From Streptomyces cucumeris (GTDB taxonomy: Bacteria; Actinomycetota; Actinomycetes; Streptomycetales; Streptomycetaceae), in assembly GCF_024295805.1 (NCBI RefSeq), contig NZ_JANCLX010000050.1, positions 1-42,435 of the forward strand: a DNA stretch of 42,435 nt, in the 5' to 3' direction. This document shows positions 40,176 through 42,435 of this stretch, piece by piece. The notes under the pieces were generated by a model. The model had not been told where the DNA came from and searched no databases. It saw nothing but the letters and a program-made list of their open reading frames with translations. The position numbers and the translations under genes were made by a program. How positions within the stretch are numbered: the stretch's first letter is position 1; every line of letters begins with the position of its first letter.

Positions 40176-40232
40176 ACGACCACAGACACGACACGAAGCA
40201 CAGCCCGCCAGGTGACAGGCAGCGCCATCTGA
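40176..40232 (+). pseudogene. truncated N-terminus of the gene that followed dyad element B
   Basis: AAAGG at 40163-40167 is spaced 8 bases from ACG 40176, after which 18 codons (TTTDTTRSTARQVTGSAI) look like the polar N-terminus of a protein. The frame then meets TGA at 40230-40232, inside the palindrome TGATCA that also supplies the stop of the opposite-strand gene. I take this as the cut-off start of a lost gene at the element boundary. Confidence 0.35.
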
Positions 40233-41033
40233 TCACGCCGCCGCATAGCTCGCCCGGAACAGATCCTGCGCCCGCTCCACGTCCCTCGGCGTACGGAGCT
40301 GAACCTCCAGGTCGCCCGTCCCGTGGTGTCTGAGACCGGGCACGTCCCGGGTGAAGCCCGGAACGAGGTCGACGTCCTTCGGGTTGACCTTCAGGTAGAC
40401 CAGCAGCTTGCTGCGCTGCGGCGGGCACAGGCAGGCGAAGTTCCGCAGCCGCTGATACGCCCGGTAGGTCTTGCGCTCCACGCGGTTCACACCGTCCCCG
40501 AGCCCGAGCAGGACCTCGTCAACTGCGCCCGCCAACTCCATCATCGCCGCACCCTGAACGTCGGCCGCTGCCCGGGCAGCCGGATGGCGCTGTGCCCGGC
40601 GGGCCACCTGCATGTCGCCGCTGACGGCGGCCACGGTCTCAAGGCCGAGCAGGTCGCTGCCGAAGAGTCGGTAGCGGACCAGGTCGATCGAGCGCCGGTG
40701 CTCGCGCACGGCGTGCACGTCGTAGCGGGTGAAGTCGCCGGCGATACAGATCAGGCGCGGGCCGCTCCACAGGACCTGGGACGCGGCCGTCACCCCGAGC
40801 CGGTCTCGGACCAGGCGCTCGAACTCGGCGCGGTGGTCCAGCAGCCAGGCCAGGTAGAACAGGCCCTGGTTGATCACGCCGGCATCCGTGCCGCGCTTGT
40901 ACTCGATTTTACCGACCGCAGGAGCTTGGATACCGGCTCTGAACTGCGACGATACATAGACTACATGTGCGTGACGCCGAGTCTGGGTCGTTACCGTAGC
41001 CCGTCCGGGCCTCTCCGGGGAGGGTCCGTCCAT
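40233..41033 (-). pseudogene. 5'-truncated NucS/DUF5655-type nuclease gene
   Basis: Residues 42-266 match a family I know as PD-(D/E)XK proteins with a C-terminal DUF5655 part: KIEYKRGTDAGVINQGLFYL (ExK at 44-46), LWSGPRLICIAGDFTRYDVH, YRLFGSDLLGLETV, then YRAYQRLRNFACLCPPQ, KLLVYLKVNPKDVDLVPGFT and HHGTGDLEVQLRTPRDVERA. The family's N-terminal 70 or so residues, which carry the catalytic Asp (a GRIDSLG-like motif), are missing. Residues 1-41 of the open frame are unrelated. The break lies near base 40910. The product is probably not made or inactive. Confidence 0.65.
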
Positions 41034-41323
41034 CAGGGCGGCTACTCAGTGGCACTGAGCCGCAAGCGTGTGCCGTCGAAGCGTGATCGACCGGAGTCAC
41101 GGCGGCCTGTTGAATGGCGGCTCCGCCCGCCTGGCCGTAAAGCGGTGCGCACATGATGCGATATCGGACACGATAGACAACCCTGACGGTCGTAGCTGCA
41201 GCGGACCCGAAGAGTAAACGAACAGCGGTCCGTGAACTGTTAACAGTTGGTCACCTGCTTCCCCTATGCTGCTCTCGGTTGGCTGCCGCAAGGCACCCGT
41301 ACGAGATCAAGGAGCCGATTCGG
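41034..41323. promoter_or_regulatory. intergenic region with two palindromes and a likely promoter
   Basis: CTCAGTG-G-CACTGAG at 41045-41059 is a perfect short inverted repeat. AACTGTTAACAGTT at 41235-41248 is a perfect 14-base palindrome. TATGCT at 41265-41270 could be a -10 box for the gene at 41324, with TTAACA inside the palindrome as a -35 box 19 bases away, so a repressor bound there would block the promoter. No gene is supported in this stretch. Confidence 0.45.
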
Positions 41324-41827
41324 ATGATCAAGGTGAGCATTCACGCGAGCCCCGAGGAACTGCCGGCGCTGATTGATGCGTTGGCCGCTCACGGGGCCGA
41401 TTTCAGTCTGCACAGCACTTCGCAGGCGGCAGAGGTGCGGACCGAACCTGTACTGGATCGCGACGTGCTCACCCTGCTGCGCACGCGTGCCCCCTCCCAG
41501 CACGCCGACCTCTTCATCTCGTTCGTGGAAACGGAAGTTCGCGATCACGGTGCCGTCGCCGAACTCGGTACTGAGAAGACCAGTTATGTGAAGCTGTACG
41601 TTCCGGGGCCGCGCAGAGTGGGCGCTTACTGCTACGTACGTCCGGACCGTACATACCTGGACTTCCGTCTTCCCAGCCACGCCGCGGACGGCTGTCGCTT
41701 TGCTGCCGCGCGCAACGTCCAAGCCGACAATGCCCATGCGGTGCGTCTTCCTCTGACGACGCCCGAAGCCCTCCCCGAAGCGCACCGACTGGCCCGACGG
41801 GCCGCCGCGGAGGCGGAATCCGCGTGA
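41324..41827 (+). CDS. hypothetical protein
   Basis: A 167-residue protein; ATG 41324 with GGAG 9 bases upstream. It begins MIKVSIHASPEELPALIDAL and contains LLRTRAPSQHADLFISFVET, YVKLYVPGPRRVGAYCYVRP and YLDFRLPSHAADGCRFAAAR. It looks like a small alpha/beta protein. No family recognised. It sits behind the palindromic promoter and converges with the gene at 41918-42355. Confidence 0.65.
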   Translation: MIKVSIHASPEELPALIDALAAHGADFSLHSTSQAAEVRTEPVLDRDVLTLLRTRAPSQHADLFISFVETEVRDHGAVAELGTEKTSYVKLYVPGPRRVGAYCYVRPDRTYLDFRLPSHAADGCRFAAARNVQADNAHAVRLPLTTPEALPEAHRLARRAAAEAESA

Positions 41828-41840
41828 CAAGGGTGAGGAA

Positions 41841-41870
41841 GGTGCCTTCCGTTGTTCTCTGATAGGCACC
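41841..41870. terminator. inverted repeat between convergent genes
   Basis: GGTGCC (41841-41846) and GGCACC (41865-41870) form a 6-bp stem with an 18-base loop. A second repeat, GGAAGG-TG-CCTTCC (41837-41850), overlaps it. It lies 14 bases after the stop at 41827 and could end transcription from both sides, but the stems are weak. Confidence 0.35.
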
Positions 41871-41917
41871 CCCCATCCGTCACGAAGGTAATCTGCTCCG
41901 TCGAACTGCATTTACTT

Positions 41918-42355
41918 TTAGGGTAGTTCCAGCCGTACTTGGGGGATCGCCGGACGGCTGGGACTGGTGGGCGTGCCGCCCACCACGATTTCCCCGACGA
42001 CCATGCGGTGGACCACATCACCGAACTGACGGCACGTGACCACCTCGCACCGGGTGACGGTTCCTGCGATGGCGTACTCGACCATCGTCAGCACGCCCAG
42101 GCCCTCTTCGCACATGTATCGGTCAAGGTTCAGCTCCCGGGGGCCGAGCCAGACTTCGTCGTCGGTGTCGAACCTTCCTTTGAATGCCTGAGTGGACAAC
42201 ACAATGCCCTCGCCCAGTGCATCTTCCTTGACCTCTTCCATGGCCTCTTCCCACACCGTGAGGGCATCGGTGGACATGGCTTTGAGGATCCTTCGGGCCT
42301 TGATCCGGATCTCGGTCTCGATGACGCGCCCGGGATCCGGGAACTGCATGGTCAA
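41918..42355 (-). CDS. hypothetical protein
   Basis: A 145-residue acidic protein. The TTG at 42355 is preceded by AAGGA with 7 bases between; an ATG two codons later is an alternative. It has IETEIRIKARRILKAMSTDA, LTVWEEAMEEVKEDALGEGI, WLGPRELNLDRYMCEEGLGV and a beta-rich end (VTRCEVVTCRQFGDVVHRMV). No family recognised. Confidence 0.6.
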   Translation of the reverse strand: MTMQFPDPGRVIETEIRIKARRILKAMSTDALTVWEEAMEEVKEDALGEGIVLSTQAFKGRFDTDDEVWLGPRELNLDRYMCEEGLGVLTMVEYAIAGTVTRCEVVTCRQFGDVVHRMVVGEIVVGGTPTSPSRPAIPQVRLELP

Positions 42356-42384
42356 TGCGTAGTCCTTCGTCGGGGTGGGGGGGG

Positions 42385-42420
42385 AAAAGAGGGGCCCGCC
42401 CGCCGGGCGGCGGGGCGCCG
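42385..42420 (-). terminator. minus-strand GC hairpin followed by T-rich run
   Basis: On the minus strand this reads as a GC-only stem region (CCCGCC ... GGCGGG) followed by CCTCTTTT, like a factor-independent terminator for a gene lying beyond the right edge of the window. The nearby runs of G (eight in a row on the plus strand) could also be an assembly trouble spot. Confidence 0.4.
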
Positions 42421-42435
42421 TTTGCTCCCGCCCCC

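Noticed and set aside
42360..42435. Linear-replicon telomere at the right edge
   Set aside because: The GC palindrome and G runs do not match the Streptomyces telomere pattern I know, and a terminator reading on the minus strand explains them better.
1..42435. CRISPR array, tRNA or integrase attachment site
   Set aside because: No regularly spaced repeats, no cloverleaf-like sequence and no recombinase gene were found on reading both strands.

Overview
This window looks like accessory DNA from a high-GC actinobacterium, almost certainly Streptomyces or a close relative. Most third codon positions are G or C, TTG starts are frequent, and many of the proteins belong to families typical of Streptomyces integrative or plasmid elements (DUF317, DUF4913, DUF6112, DUF6238 and SCO6880-type proteins). 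These family names come from memory of the sequences, not from a search. No tRNA, rRNA, CRISPR array, integrase, transposase or replication initiator could be recognised, so the kind of element (integrative, linear plasmid or circular plasmid) is open.

Left part, minus strand (about 194-10893). The promoter-distal segment (7238 down to 194) is one tightly packed operon. It holds a secreted SH3-like protein, three small helical proteins, two winged-helix regulators, an MFS exporter, a phage-type small protein, an ATP-grasp ligase and a SAM methyltransferase fused to a DUF317 domain. Almost all junctions are ATGA-type overlaps. The promoter-proximal segment (10893 down to 7388) encodes an orphan DNA methylase, a DUF4913 protein, a RelE/ParE-like protein and small hypotheticals, one of them frameshifted.

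Central and right part, plus strand (11348-40232). This is a type IV secretion or conjugation locus: a VirB1-like cell-wall hydrolase (transglycosylase plus NlpC/P60), a VirB2-sized two-helix protein, a VirB8-like protein, a VirB6/TrbL-like protein, an SCO6880-type protein, a VirB4-type ATPase and, 13 kb further on, a VirD4-type coupling ATPase. Between and after them lie many conserved hypotheticals, five DUF317-type proteins, a glycosyltransferase, and a relaxase-like protein that has lost its metal-binding histidines. A possible DNA-modification module follows: a PAPS-reductase-like protein, a C5 DNA methylase and a protein with two DnaB N-terminal-like domains. No intact relaxase was found.

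Right edge (40233-42435). A 5'-truncated NucS/DUF5655-type gene abuts the last plus-strand remnant. Two ordinary hypothetical genes follow.

The strongest unexplained signals are these. (1) Three near-identical copies and one diverged copy of a 65-70 bp dyad element lie in front of operons. (2) Six genes or remnants are broken only by single-base deletions. (3) Unusually many genes have a good Shine-Dalgarno sequence followed by TTG, CTG, ACG, ATC, ATT, GTC or GTA. (4) There are rearrangement junctions at both ends, the DUF317-methyltransferase fusion on the left and the truncated nuclease on the right.
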